A DNA stretch of 41,244 nucleotides, taken from positions 1 to 41,244 of the forward strand of contig NZ_JAAKEI010000021.1 in assembly GCF_011039085.1 (NCBI RefSeq), read 5' to 3'. This stretch comes from Desulfovibrio sp. ZJ369 (GTDB lineage Bacteria > Desulfobacterota > Desulfovibrionia > Desulfovibrionales > Desulfovibrionaceae). The notes under the pieces are model-generated. The model saw nothing but the letters and a program-made list of their open reading frames with translations. It did no database searches and was not told where the DNA came from. The translations under genes were made by a program, and so were the position numbers. Shown piece after piece: positions 7,859 to 15,440 of this stretch. The first letter of the stretch is position 1. Each line of letters starts with the position of its first letter.

Positions 7859-9106
7859 ATGATTTCTCTGGCCGAAGAGTCCATCCAGAGCAGGATGCCG
7901 GTCACGCACTGGATTCTGTCATGGCAGGAAAACGAACAGCCCACCCGCGAACAGATGGACGAGGCGGTCAGTCTTTTTCTTCGGGGAATGGGGCTTGCCG
8001 AACACCAGACAATTTACGCCCTGCACAAGAACACGGGGAATTATCACCTGCACATCGTTGTGAACCGAACGCATCCATATACTGAAAAGGTAATTCAGCC
8101 GCACCGGGGTTTTGATATTGAGGCTGCACACAAGATTGTTGCCGAGATCGAACACAAACAGGGCTGGGCACCGCAGATAAATGCCCGCTATCGCGTCAAT
8201 GAACAGGGATATGTGATCAGGAATCTCCTGCGGCGGGAACAGGTAAAACCCAAGTCCAAGGCCGAGGACTTTGAAAACGCCACAGGAGAAAAGTCCGCAC
8301 AGCGGATAGCGCAGGAAAAAGGCCGCGCCGTCATCCAGAAAGCCACATGCTGGGAAGAGCTTCACGCCGGACTGGACGCCGTGGGGCTGCGTTTCGCCCG
8401 CAAGGGTTCGGGCGCGGTGATTTTTGTGGGGGATATGGCAGTCAAGGCGTCCAGCGTGGACAGAAATTTCAGTCTGTCCACGCTGTGCAAATGGCTCGGA
8501 GCGTTCGAGCCAGGCTACTACTCCCAGCGGACATTCAAAAAGCCCGCCCCGGAGCCGGTCAGTCATGTCTGCCGGGAGGAATGGCAGGAGTATCAGAAGA
8601 AGCGGCAGAGACTGGCCGAGGAAAGGCTCCTCGCTGAAAAGAGGAAGGAGGAAAAATGGGAAGATCTGGGACAGCGGCAGCGGGAGCGCCGGGAGGCGGT
8701 CACAGCCCGTCTTGCCCGGCACGGGCTTTCCGTACTGAACATTGTCCGGCATTTTCTGAAAGAACAGGAGCTGACGGAAAAAGCGGCGTTACGGGACAGA
8801 TCCTTTCAGCCGGAACAAGCGGAGCGGCTCAGGCGGTTCAAGCACTGGCTCGGCGAGCGCAGCCCCTACCTTGGCAATCTCTGGCGTTTCCGCAGACGGA
8901 TTACACCCGGCGTGGAAGTCAGGAAACGCGAGTTCCCCAAGGTCGGCACACTCGCCTTCCCGTATGCCGCTTACCGGAATATGGTCAAACAACGGTTCCC
9001 TGAAAAGATGGATGAATCACGGCTGGACGCGGCCATCGTCCTGTACATGCGCTGTGCCGGATACACAATGCAGGAGGTTGCCAACGAATTATATAGACAT
9101 GTATAG
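7859..9106 (+). CDS. MobA/TraI-type relaxase, 5'-truncated
   Basis: A 415-aa open frame beginning at ATG 7859 with AGGAG directly before it; a stop codon lies at 7850-7852. Residues about 20-90 carry the relaxase region with HYxLHIVVN-type histidine cluster: NYHLHIVVNRTHP (near residues 61-73), followed by GFDIEAAHKIVAEIEHKQGW, typical of the MOBP/TraI-MobA family, which nicks the transfer origin of mobilisable elements. The family's N-terminal portion with the catalytic tyrosine (normally about 60 residues further upstream) is missing, so the product should not be able to nick DNA. Residues about 245-285 are a charged helix. The C-terminal about 50 residues have a helical DAAIVLYMRCAGYTMQEVANE segment seen at the ends of related relaxases. 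It is best read as a decaying mobilisation gene. Confidence 0.82.
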   Translation: MISLAEESIQSRMPVTHWILSWQENEQPTREQMDEAVSLFLRGMGLAEHQTIYALHKNTGNYHLHIVVNRTHPYTEKVIQPHRGFDIEAAHKIVAEIEHKQGWAPQINARYRVNEQGYVIRNLLRREQVKPKSKAEDFENATGEKSAQRIAQEKGRAVIQKATCWEELHAGLDAVGLRFARKGSGAVIFVGDMAVKASSVDRNFSLSTLCKWLGAFEPGYYSQRTFKKPAPEPVSHVCREEWQEYQKKRQRLAEERLLAEKRKEEKWEDLGQRQRERREAVTARLARHGLSVLNIVRHFLKEQELTEKAALRDRSFQPEQAERLRRFKHWLGERSPYLGNLWRFRRRITPGVEVRKREFPKVGTLAFPYAAYRNMVKQRFPEKMDESRLDAAIVLYMRCAGYTMQEVANELYRHV

Positions 9107-9292
9107 ACCCGCCCTTGTTGTCAAGACATTTCTGAACACAGGGTATGACTTTTAGAGTGAAATTTCTTTCACAACCATGTAAAATAAAACGAATTTTTTT
9201 AAGAAAAATCATCTCAAAAGTGAAACCCTCGTGGGGGGAGGATCTATCCCATCACACCCCCGCCCCCACGGCCAAAACCGTGATGAACGAAT
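9107..9292. other. Short gap with two hairpins
   Basis: No gene is present. A small hairpin GTGAAA-tttc-TTTCAC lies at 9157-9172, and CGTGGGGG (9230-9237) is complementary to CCCCCACG (9263-9270). They may end transcription of the relaxase gene. The bases just before 9293 join, across the IS630 insertion, to the ribosome binding site of the HTH gene at 10381. Confidence 0.4.
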
Positions 9293-10370
9293 TATAGACT
9301 ACGAACTTTTGATTTAAACATATTTAACCCTGTCAAAGGAACTTTTGATTACCTGCTTTCTTCTTCTCAAGAAAGAAATCGCTTTTCGTAGCTTTTTACC
9401 CAGGCTTTTCAAATCACTACAACATACATTTTTTAACAATACGCATTTAAGATATTGCCATACTCCTTCATCTGGATTAAGTTCCGGTGAATATGCTGGA
9501 AGTGCCTCTACTTGAATACGTCCCTCATTTTCTTCTGATAAAAATTTCTTTACTTCTTTACTTTTATGTATTGAACATCCATCCCAAACAACTAAAATTT
9601 TATTTTTTACATGACAAAGCAAATGACGTAGAAAATCAACAACGTTTACTCCGTTAAATGATTTGTCCTGAATTTGTATATACAATCTTCCATCACAGGT
9701 TATTGCGCTCATTACATAAAGATTCGCTCGGCTCAATGGATTGCGTAATATTGGCGTCATAGATTTTGGCGTATATGTTTTTCCAACAAATGGCAAGAGG
9801 TAGAATCCCGATTCATCAGCAAACAGTATTGTTCTATTTTCAGCTTTTTTTTATTTCTGGCCAGAGTTGTTCACACCATTTTTTGACTTCTTCGTCTTTA
9901 CACTGACTGGCACGCGTTGCTGGTTTTTGTGGCGTCCAACCCCACTTTTAAGAAGCTTTTCCACACTCCTGAGACAGTATTTGATACCAAATTTAACCTC
10001 GATCAAGTCCCGAACACGAGGACCAGTCCATACATTACCCGTATATCCAAAATTTTCAGCCCCTTCAGTAAGCATTTCCAACAGCTTATCAATCTGTTCT
10101 TGAGAAAGCCTGCAAGGTTTTCTGGATATTCGTTTGCAATAGTGACTCTATTCCCTGTTCATGGTAGCGTTTTAGCCATTGACTGACAGCCCCACGAGTA
10201 ACTCCCAGGACTTCGGAAATTCTGATGGCTTTCCTGCCATCCTCATGAAGCTCGACCGCACGCAACCGCTTGAATTCGCTTAAATTTTTTCTGGCACTGC
10301 TATTCTTTTTCATGAAAGGGCTATAGCACAAAATGTAGAGAATTTTTATACCTAACATGCGCAGTCTATA
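9293..10370 (-). mobile_element. IS630-family insertion sequence, about 1.08 kb
   Basis: The element is bounded by imperfect terminal inverted repeats: TATAGACTACGAAC at the left and, read from the right end inward, TATAGACTGCGCAT. Both ends are flanked by TA, the target dinucleotide that IS630/Tc1-type elements duplicate. It carries one transposase gene on the minus strand, broken by frameshifts (see pseudogene). The insertion sits just upstream of the ribosome binding site of the HTH gene at 10381, separating that gene from any promoter in the 9100-9290 region. Confidence 0.8.
9314..10313 (-). pseudogene. IS630-family transposase, frameshifted
   Basis: Reading begins at the ATG complementary to 10311-10313. 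The first frame gives an N-terminal helix-turn-helix (RISEVLGVTRGAVSQWLKRY). Homology jumps frame at about 10135 (to RLSQEQIDKLLEMLTEGAENFGYTG), again at about 9945 (to TPQKPATRASQCKDEEVKKW) and again at an eight-A run near 9851-9858. The last frame carries the DDE catalytic domain: ILFADESGFYLLP with the first Asp, ILVVWDGCSIHKSKEV with the second, and SPELNPDEGVWQYLK with the Glu. All catalytic residues survive, but no single frame spans the protein. Some IS630 members use programmed frameshifting at A-runs; three separate shifts, however, argue for a dead copy. The protein would cut and paste the element at TA sites. Confidence 0.88.
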
Positions 10371-10380
10371 GGAGATCGCC

Positions 10381-10617
10381 ATGGCTCGGAACGCCAATCT
10401 TCCCCATGACCGGGCCAAAGGGCCGCGGCTCAATGTGCAGACAGCGGCCACCCGCCTGGGCTGCACCGATTCCTGGGCGTACAAGCTGGTGGCGTCCGGC
10501 AGGCTGGTGGCCTTCCGTATCGGCAACCGCAAGGGCCTGCAGGTGACGGTGAGCAGTATTGAGGCCTACCTGGCCAGCCGTAAGGTTGACCCAGAAGAGA
10601 AGACTTGCCCAAATTAA
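10381..10617 (+). CDS. Small helix-turn-helix DNA-binding protein (excisionase-like)
   Basis: A 78-aa protein with AGGAG seven bases before ATG 10381. Residues about 18-65 form a MerR/excisionase-type winged helix: LNVQTAATRLGCTDSWAYKLVASGRLVAFRIGNRKGLQVTVSSIEAYLASR. Such proteins are recombination directionality factors (Xis) or small repressors in integrative elements. Its stop codon TAA (10615-10617) is part of the MqsA-type operator, so it directly abuts the toxin-antitoxin unit. The IS630 copy lies 10 bases upstream and probably removed its original promoter. Which integrase it served is not shown. Confidence 0.75.
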   Translation: MARNANLPHDRAKGPRLNVQTAATRLGCTDSWAYKLVASGRLVAFRIGNRKGLQVTVSSIEAYLASRKVDPEEKTCPN

Positions 10618-10629
10618 CCAAAATGGTTA
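10615..10629. promoter_or_regulatory. Putative MqsA operator palindrome
   Basis: TAACC-AAAAT-GGTTA is a 5-bp inverted repeat ending 10 bases before the mqsR start codon. In Escherichia coli MqsA represses mqsRA by binding palindromes of the same layout in front of mqsR. Here the retained MqsA has the DNA-contacting residues at matching positions, so autoregulation is likely. Its overlap with the stop codon of the preceding gene places the promoter close to or inside it. Confidence 0.6.
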
Positions 10630-10639
10630 TTTTGTCTTC

Positions 10640-10934
10640 ATGGAAAAGAGCAAACCTTCCTGCCCCTCGCGCAAGTGAAGGCTCTCGTGGAAGCCGGGAA
10701 GCTCAGGTACACCACGTCCGCGTTGCTGGCGGCCGATGCCCTTGGCTTTGACCGCCAGGGCATCAAACTGGAAATCCTGCGGCTGGAAAGGGCGGAATTT
10801 TACAAGAGCATGACTACTATCGGGATTCCACAATCTGGCAGGACGTGTACCGCCATGACTCCACAGTGGGCATGCTGTATAGTAAGCTGACTGTGCTGGA
10901 TGACGTGCTGGTTGTCTCTTTCAAGGAGCTGTGA
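10640..10934 (+). pseudogene. mqsR: MqsR-family toxin, two frameshifts
   Basis: From ATG 10640 (MEKSKPSCP) the frame would end within about 12 codons. After a one-base loss near 10660 homology continues as LAQVKALVEAGKLRYTTSAL and GFDRQGIKLEILRLERAEFYKSMTT, then a second one-base loss near 10815 moves to YRDSTIWQDVY, GMLYSKLTVLDDVLVVSFKEL and the stop at 10932-10934. This is the full length of MqsR (about 98 codons), an RNase of the RelE-like fold that cleaves mRNA mainly at GCU. The two shifts destroy the protein; the catalytic-end residues would be made only by frameshifting. A sequencing fault at two points is less likely but not excluded. It lies directly before the antitoxin gene, in the usual toxin-first order. 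Confidence 0.85.
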
Positions 10935-10936
10935 AG

Positions 10937-11401
10937 ATGAAATGCCCTGTTTGCGGCGGTTCCAGTCTGCGCCGGGACTGCGACAGAAAGATTTCCTATA
11001 CCTATAAGGGCCAGGAGACTGTGCTGAACGTGCATGGCGACTGGTGCCCTGATTGCGACGAAATGATTTTTTCCGACGAAGAGGCAGCGGCCATGGAAAA
11101 GCAGATGGCCGATTTTAAGCGATTGGTCAACAGCCAGGCAGTAGACCCCGAGTTCATCCAATCCGTCCGTAAAAAGCTCGGCCTGAATCAGAAGCAGGCC
11201 GGAGAGCTGTTCGGTGGCGGGGTGAACGCATTCAGTCGCTATGAGCGAGGTAAGATGAACCCGCCACAGTCTCTGGTGGTGTTGCTGCAACTGCTGAACC
11301 ACAAACCGGAGCTGCTGGACGATGTTGTCCGGTGCGCCAAAAGCAGACCGGCAGACAATAGGACGCTCCGCCGCCGAGGCAGCTCTTCCCAGAGTTTATG
11401 A
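10937..11401 (+). CDS. mqsA: MqsA antitoxin / transcriptional repressor
   Basis: A 154-aa protein. ATG 10937 is preferred over the in-frame GTG 10931 because AAGGAG at 10923-10928 is then 8 bases away. The N-terminal zinc domain keeps Cys3, Cys6, Cys37 and Cys40 (MKCPVCGG and DWCPDC), as in E. coli MqsA. The C-terminal HTH (about 70-135) has KKLGLNQKQAGELFGGGVNAFSRYERG, with Asn97 and Arg101 at the positions that contact DNA in the E. coli protein. MqsA neutralises MqsR and represses its own operon. Here the toxin is a pseudogene, so the antitoxin may persist as a regulator. It is about 20 residues longer than the usual 131 aa because of an Arg/Ser-rich tail (RRRGSSSQSL). Confidence 0.92.
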   Translation: MKCPVCGGSSLRRDCDRKISYTYKGQETVLNVHGDWCPDCDEMIFSDEEAAAMEKQMADFKRLVNSQAVDPEFIQSVRKKLGLNQKQAGELFGGGVNAFSRYERGKMNPPQSLVVLLQLLNHKPELLDDVVRCAKSRPADNRTLRRRGSSSQSL

Positions 11402-11467
11402 TAACATAGCAAAATTATTGCATTTAATATTTAGATGCGTCAGCCCCGGGCCATGCGGGCAGAAGCG

Positions 11468-11497
11468 TTGACATTGCCGCAGAAGCAGGACTACTGT
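11468..11497 (+). promoter_or_regulatory. Possible sigma-70 promoter of the T6SS operon
   Basis: TTGACA at 11468-11473 is a perfect -35 hexamer. After 18 bases comes TACTGT (11492-11497), a weak -10. It lies in the only sizeable gap (11402-11562) between mqsA and tssA, and the T6SS genes run without an opposing gene from here. No sigma-54 type element was seen. The -10 match is poor, so the call is tentative. Confidence 0.4.
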
Positions 11498-11562
11498 AAT
11501 CTATCAATATCAGGAATCCTGCCGCAGGGTGGGTATTGACTTTTTCCCATGAGGATCATGCC

Positions 11563-13128
11563 GTGGGAGAGCTGCGAAGTTTGGGGCGCACACCTATCAG
11601 CGAAGGGTATCCCGCAGGAAGCGATCCGCGAGAAAATCCCCATTATGAAGCTCTTCAGGCGGAAATGGCCAAGCTCAGCTCCCTTCAGGGAGCCGGAGCC
11701 GTGCGCTGGGAAGAGGTGGCTCACAATGCCGCCGCGGTTCTCTCCACGCAGGCCAAAGACATTTCCGCCTCGGTCTGGCTGTGCGCGGCCCTGGCCGAGC
11801 TCAAAGGCATTGCGGGGCTGGCCGACGGTACCCGCATTCTGGCCGATGTGGTCACGCTCTGGTGGGACTCCTGCTTTCCTCCTCTCAAACGTCTGCGCGC
11901 CCGCAGCAATATGCTGCAATGGTGGCGGGACAGAACCAAAGACTTCATAAGCAGAGAGAGCGCGAGCGAGCCTGAGGCGAGCCGGGATCTGCTGGACGCC
12001 CTGAGCGAGCTGGACGCGGCGCTGGCTGAAAAGTTGCCGGACATGCCGCCCTTGCGCGATCTGCTGGATGCCGTCCGCAGCCTGCCCGGCTGCCAAAAAT
12101 CCGTTGCGCCGCCCGATATGCGGCCTGACGATCTCCCTGATGACGCTCATCCGGCGTCTTCCTCCGCAGCCCTTGCGGCCACAACCGCGGCCCCCCTGTC
12201 TTCCGTACCGCTTCCCTCCGATCCGCACGAAGCCCGCCAGTGCTTTCTCGCCGCGGCGGACGCTTTTTGCGTTTCCAGTTTCGCGCAAGGCTGCGCGCAG
12301 GATGCGGCTGCCTGGCGCGCGCTCTATCTCGCCTTGTGGGGCGGTCTGCACAGCGTGCCGCCGTCTGAAAACGGCCTGACCCGCATTGCCCCGCCCTCAA
12401 GCGAGGCCCTGCAAAGCTGTACGGCTCTTATTGCCGCCGGCAAGGCGGAAGATGCGGCCCTCGCGGCCGTGCGCTTTCTGCCGCAAAGTCCCTTTTGCCT
12501 GGATGCGCAGCGCATCCTGGATGTGGCCCTCACCGAATGCGGCCCGCCCTGGGTCACGGCGCGCGTTCTCCTGCGGCAAGAGGTCAGGGCCTTTCTGAAC
12601 CGCCTGCCCGGCGTGGAAGAACTGCGCTTCAATGACGGCACGCCCTTTGCCGATCCGGCCACCGCCCTGTGGCTGGGCAGCATCCTTGCCGAGGGCGAAA
12701 CCGCTGCGGCCGTGGATGCGCCGCCGCAGGAAAGCCCCATCCAGGAAGCCCTGCGCGAAGCCGAAAGATTGGCCGCTCAGACCCAAACAGCGCAAGCTCT
12801 CGAACTGCTGCACGCGGCCCGCCGCTCCACGGGAGCGGCCGGGGCTGAATGTGCCGAAACCTTTCCGCTTTTGCTTAAGGAAGCGGAGATTCTCATGCGG
12901 CGGCAGCACTGGGCCGCAGCCACGGCCGTGGCCCAGTGCATTGAAGAAACAATCGCGCGCCATAATTTGCCCGTCTGGGACGCGCAAAGCGCCCTGGACG
13001 GCCTGGCCGTTGCGCACGCGGCCTGGTCCGGTCTGGGCGGGGAAGAGGCGCAACGCCGCGCCAGATCGCTGCTGGTGAAGATCGCCCGCCTGCGTCCCGC
13101 CCAGGCTCTGGCCCTGACCGGCGGCTGA
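11563..13128 (+). CDS. tssA: TssA, T6SS baseplate/tail cap protein (ImpA family)
   Basis: A 521-aa protein read from GTG 11563, which has GAGGA seven bases upstream; the in-frame TTG at 11536 (nine codons earlier) is the alternative. Residues about 10-125 form the ImpA N-terminal domain: PISEGYPAGSDPRENPHYEALQAEMAK, then the WEEVAHNA and LSTQAKDISASVWLCAAL segments. The middle is Ala-rich and low in complexity (about 180-230). The C-terminal half is helical and resembles the VasJ-type long TssA. TssA recruits and primes sheath and tube assembly and may coordinate or cap the growing tail. It is the first T6SS gene; a 174-base gap with hairpins separates it from tssB. Confidence 0.9.
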   Translation: MGELRSLGRTPISEGYPAGSDPRENPHYEALQAEMAKLSSLQGAGAVRWEEVAHNAAAVLSTQAKDISASVWLCAALAELKGIAGLADGTRILADVVTLWWDSCFPPLKRLRARSNMLQWWRDRTKDFISRESASEPEASRDLLDALSELDAALAEKLPDMPPLRDLLDAVRSLPGCQKSVAPPDMRPDDLPDDAHPASSSAALAATTAAPLSSVPLPSDPHEARQCFLAAADAFCVSSFAQGCAQDAAAWRALYLALWGGLHSVPPSENGLTRIAPPSSEALQSCTALIAAGKAEDAALAAVRFLPQSPFCLDAQRILDVALTECGPPWVTARVLLRQEVRAFLNRLPGVEELRFNDGTPFADPATALWLGSILAEGETAAAVDAPPQESPIQEALREAERLAAQTQTAQALELLHAARRSTGAAGAECAETFPLLLKEAEILMRRQHWAAATAVAQCIEETIARHNLPVWDAQSALDGLAVAHAAWSGLGGEEAQRRARSLLVKIARLRPAQALALTGG

Positions 13129-13302
13129 GCGGCGCGCGAGCCGGAGCAGATTGCCTTTGCAACGCCATACGTTTCAAAGCGATCATCCCGGCAAAAAACG
13201 CGGTTTTTGCCGGAATCCGCGCCGCGTCGCGGCGCACCGCAGAATGTGCGGCCCTAGAGCCTTGCAACGGTGAAAGGCTCTGACCCGACAGAGGAGGAAA
13301 CA
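13129..13302. repeat. Composite hairpin repeat upstream of tssB
   Basis: The gap between tssA and tssB contains three perfect palindromes in a row. CCGGCAAAAA (13188-13197) pairs with TTTTTGCCGG (13204-13213). GCGCCGCG-T-CGCGGCGC lies at about 13219-13235. AGAGCCTT (13256-13263) pairs with AAGGCTCT (13274-13281), followed at once by the GAGGAGG ribosome binding site. The same arrangement occurs before hcp (15271-15440), so this is a dispersed, REP/BIME-like element rather than a chance fold. It could stabilise processed mRNA ends or reduce read-through. Confidence 0.75.
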
Positions 13303-13791
13303 ATGCCCAAAGAAGGTTCCGTGGCGCCTAAGGAGCGCGTCAACATTGTGTACAGGCCCGCCACGGGCGACGCCCAGGAAGATGTGGAGCTGCCCCTCAA
13401 GCTCATGGTGCTCGGCGACTTCACGCAGCGCGAAGACGATCGCGCCGTGGAAGACCGCGACCCGGTTTCCGTGGACAAAATGAACTTCAACGACGTGATG
13501 CGGGGGCAGGATCTTTCACTTTCCCTCACTGTGCCCGACAAACTGGCGAACGAGCCCGATGCGCGGCTGGGAGTACGCCTGAAGTTCGAAAACATCAATG
13601 ATTTCTCGCCCGACGCCATTGTGCGCCAGGTGCCGGAACTGGCCAGGCTGCTGGAGCTGCGCGAATCGCTCAAGGCGCTTAAGGGGCCGCTGGCCAATGT
13701 GCCGGAATTTCGTCGCAAAGTGCAGGAAATGGTGACGGATGAAAACATCAGGGCCGCCCTGCTCAAGGAACTCAACCTCGAAGACCGCTAA
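13303..13791 (+). CDS. tssB: TssB, small T6SS sheath subunit (VipA)
   Basis: A 162-aa protein; ATG 13303 follows GAGGAGG by 6 bases. It opens with PKEGSVAPKERVNIVYRPATG, contains LPLKLMVLGDFTQRED and the SVDKMNFNDVM segment, and ends in the helical ELARLLELRESLKALKGPLAN region that interlocks with TssC. TssB and TssC polymerise around the Hcp tube as the contractile sheath, whose contraction drives the spike out of the cell. Length and motif order are normal for the family. The gene is followed 9 bases later by tssC, so the two are translated as a pair. Confidence 0.96.
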   Translation: MPKEGSVAPKERVNIVYRPATGDAQEDVELPLKLMVLGDFTQREDDRAVEDRDPVSVDKMNFNDVMRGQDLSLSLTVPDKLANEPDARLGVRLKFENINDFSPDAIVRQVPELARLLELRESLKALKGPLANVPEFRRKVQEMVTDENIRAALLKELNLEDR

Positions 13792-13800
13792 GGAAGCGCC

Positions 13801-15270
13801 ATGAGTCAGACGGATACGACAGCAGCGCAGGCGCAGACGGCCACGGCCAGTCTGCTTGACGAAATTGTGGAGGCCACCAAGCTCAAACCGGGCGATGAGG
13901 GTTTCGACGCCACGCGCACGGGCCTCCAGGCCTTTCTGAAGCAACTGGTGAGGCAGAGCACAGAAACCAAAGTTTCCCCGGCGCTGGTGGATAAGATGCT
14001 GGCCGATGTGGACGCGCGTCTTTCCGCTCAGGTCAACGCCATCATGCACCATGAGGAATTTCAGAGCCTGGAGAGCGCCTGGCGCGGCCTGAAGTTTCTG
14101 GTGGACCGGACCGACTTCCGGCAGAACATCAAGATCGAATTCCTCAGCGTTTCCAAGGAAGATCTGCTCACCGACTTTGAGGATTCGCCCGAAATCATGC
14201 GCTCGGGCCTGTATAAACACGTCTACACCGCCGAATACGGCCAATTCGGCGGCCAGCCCGTAGGCGTCATGGTGGGCAATTACGAATTCGGCCCCGGCGC
14301 CCAGGACATGCAGTTGCTGCAATATATGTCCGGCGTGGCGGCCATGTCGCACGCCCCCTTTGTGGCGGCGGCCGGCAAGAGCTTCTTCGGCATTGATTCC
14401 TGGGAGGAGCTGCCCAATCTCAAAGATCTGAAGTCGATTTTCGAAATGCCGCAATACACCAAATGGCGCGCTTTTCGTGATACGGAAGACTCCCGCTATG
14501 TGGGCCTGACCCTGCCCAGGTTCCTGCTGCGCGTGCCCTACGGGGCTGAAACCGTGCCCGCCAAAAGCTTCGTCTTCAGCGAAGAGGCGGAAAAAACCGA
14601 CGACTTCTGCTGGGGCAACACGGCCTTCGCCTTTGCGGGCCGGCTTACCGACAGCTTCGCCAAGTACCGCTGGTGCGCCAATATCATCGGGCCGCAGGGA
14701 GGCGGCGCGGTGGAAAACCTCCCGGTGTACAACTTCGAGTCCCTGGGGCAGATCCAGACCAAAATCCCCACCCAGGTGCTCATTTCCGAACGTCGCGAAT
14801 ACGAGCTGGCCGAAGAAGGCTTTATTGCCCTGACCATGCGCAAGGGGGCCGACAACGCGGCCTTCTTCTCGGCCAATTCCTGCCAGCGTCCCAAGATCTT
14901 CGCCAACACGCCCGAGGGCAAGGAGGCCGAACTCAACTTCAAGCTCTCCACCCAGTTGCCGTACATGATGATTATGAACCGCCTGGCGCACTACATCAAG
15001 GTCATCCAGCGCGAGAACATCGGCACCTGGAAGGAGCGCGCAGACCTTGAGCGTGAACTGAACACCTGGATCAGCCAGTATGTGACCGAAATGGACGATC
15101 CCGACCCGGTTACCCGCAGCAAACGCCCGCTGCGCATGGCCCGGATTGAGGTCAGGGACGTGACCGGGGAGCCGGGCTGGTATACCGTGAGCCTGCTGGC
15201 CAGGCCGCACTTCAAGTACATGGGTGCGAGCTTCACCCTTTCTCTGGTGGGCAAGCTGGATAAGAACTGA
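13801..15270 (+). CDS. tssC: TssC, large T6SS sheath subunit (VipB)
   Basis: A 489-aa protein with AAGGA before ATG 13801. Diagnostic segments are LESAWRGLKFLVDRTDF (near 96-112), the EYGQFGGQPVGVMVGNYEF region, LSLKDLKSIFEMPQYTKWRAFRDTEDSRYVGL, and the C-terminal RRLAHYIKVIQRENIG / ARIEVRDVTGEPGWYTVSLLARPHFKYMGASFTLSLVGKLD type ending, shortened here for quotation. It forms the sheath with TssB, and ClpV unfolds it after contraction. Length and all sheath motifs agree with VipB; no truncation is visible. The stop codon is followed by the second composite repeat before hcp. Confidence 0.97.
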   Translation: MSQTDTTAAQAQTATASLLDEIVEATKLKPGDEGFDATRTGLQAFLKQLVRQSTETKVSPALVDKMLADVDARLSAQVNAIMHHEEFQSLESAWRGLKFLVDRTDFRQNIKIEFLSVSKEDLLTDFEDSPEIMRSGLYKHVYTAEYGQFGGQPVGVMVGNYEFGPGAQDMQLLQYMSGVAAMSHAPFVAAAGKSFFGIDSWEELPNLKDLKSIFEMPQYTKWRAFRDTEDSRYVGLTLPRFLLRVPYGAETVPAKSFVFSEEAEKTDDFCWGNTAFAFAGRLTDSFAKYRWCANIIGPQGGGAVENLPVYNFESLGQIQTKIPTQVLISERREYELAEEGFIALTMRKGADNAAFFSANSCQRPKIFANTPEGKEAELNFKLSTQLPYMMIMNRLAHYIKVIQRENIGTWKERADLERELNTWISQYVTEMDDPDPVTRSKRPLRMARIEVRDVTGEPGWYTVSLLARPHFKYMGASFTLSLVGKLDKN

Positions 15271-15440
15271 TCTCTAGAGCAGATTACCTTTGACTTTTTA
15301 TGAAAGTCAAAGGTGGCATTCAGGCGAAAAGCGCGGTTTTCGCCTGAATGTACGCCGCGTTGCGGCGGCTGCCGCTTTCGCGTCAGCAGAGCATTTTCAA
15401 AGTGAAAATGCTCTAACCCCCGCGCAAAGGAGAAGAAAAC
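15271..15440. repeat. Composite hairpin repeat upstream of hcp
   Basis: This gap carries three perfect stems. CCTTTGACTTT (15287-15297) pairs with 15303-15313. ATTCAGGCGAAAA (15318-15330) pairs with 15337-15349. GAGCATTTTCA (15389-15399) pairs with 15403-15413. Between the second and third lies CGCCGC-gtt-GCGGCG. The order and spacing parallel the element before tssB. The third stem is 27 bases before the hcp start codon. In this context it may uncouple hcp from the sheath genes, for instance by protecting a separately processed hcp mRNA. Confidence 0.75.

Noticed and set aside
9851..9858. Programmed frameshift at the A8 run in the IS630 transposase
   Set aside because: A-run slippage exists in this family, but two further shifts in the same gene make decay more likely.
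13516..15210. 564-codon minus-strand open frame opposite tssB/tssC
   Set aside because: It is a GC-rich shadow with no motif; the sense frame is a textbook sheath subunit.
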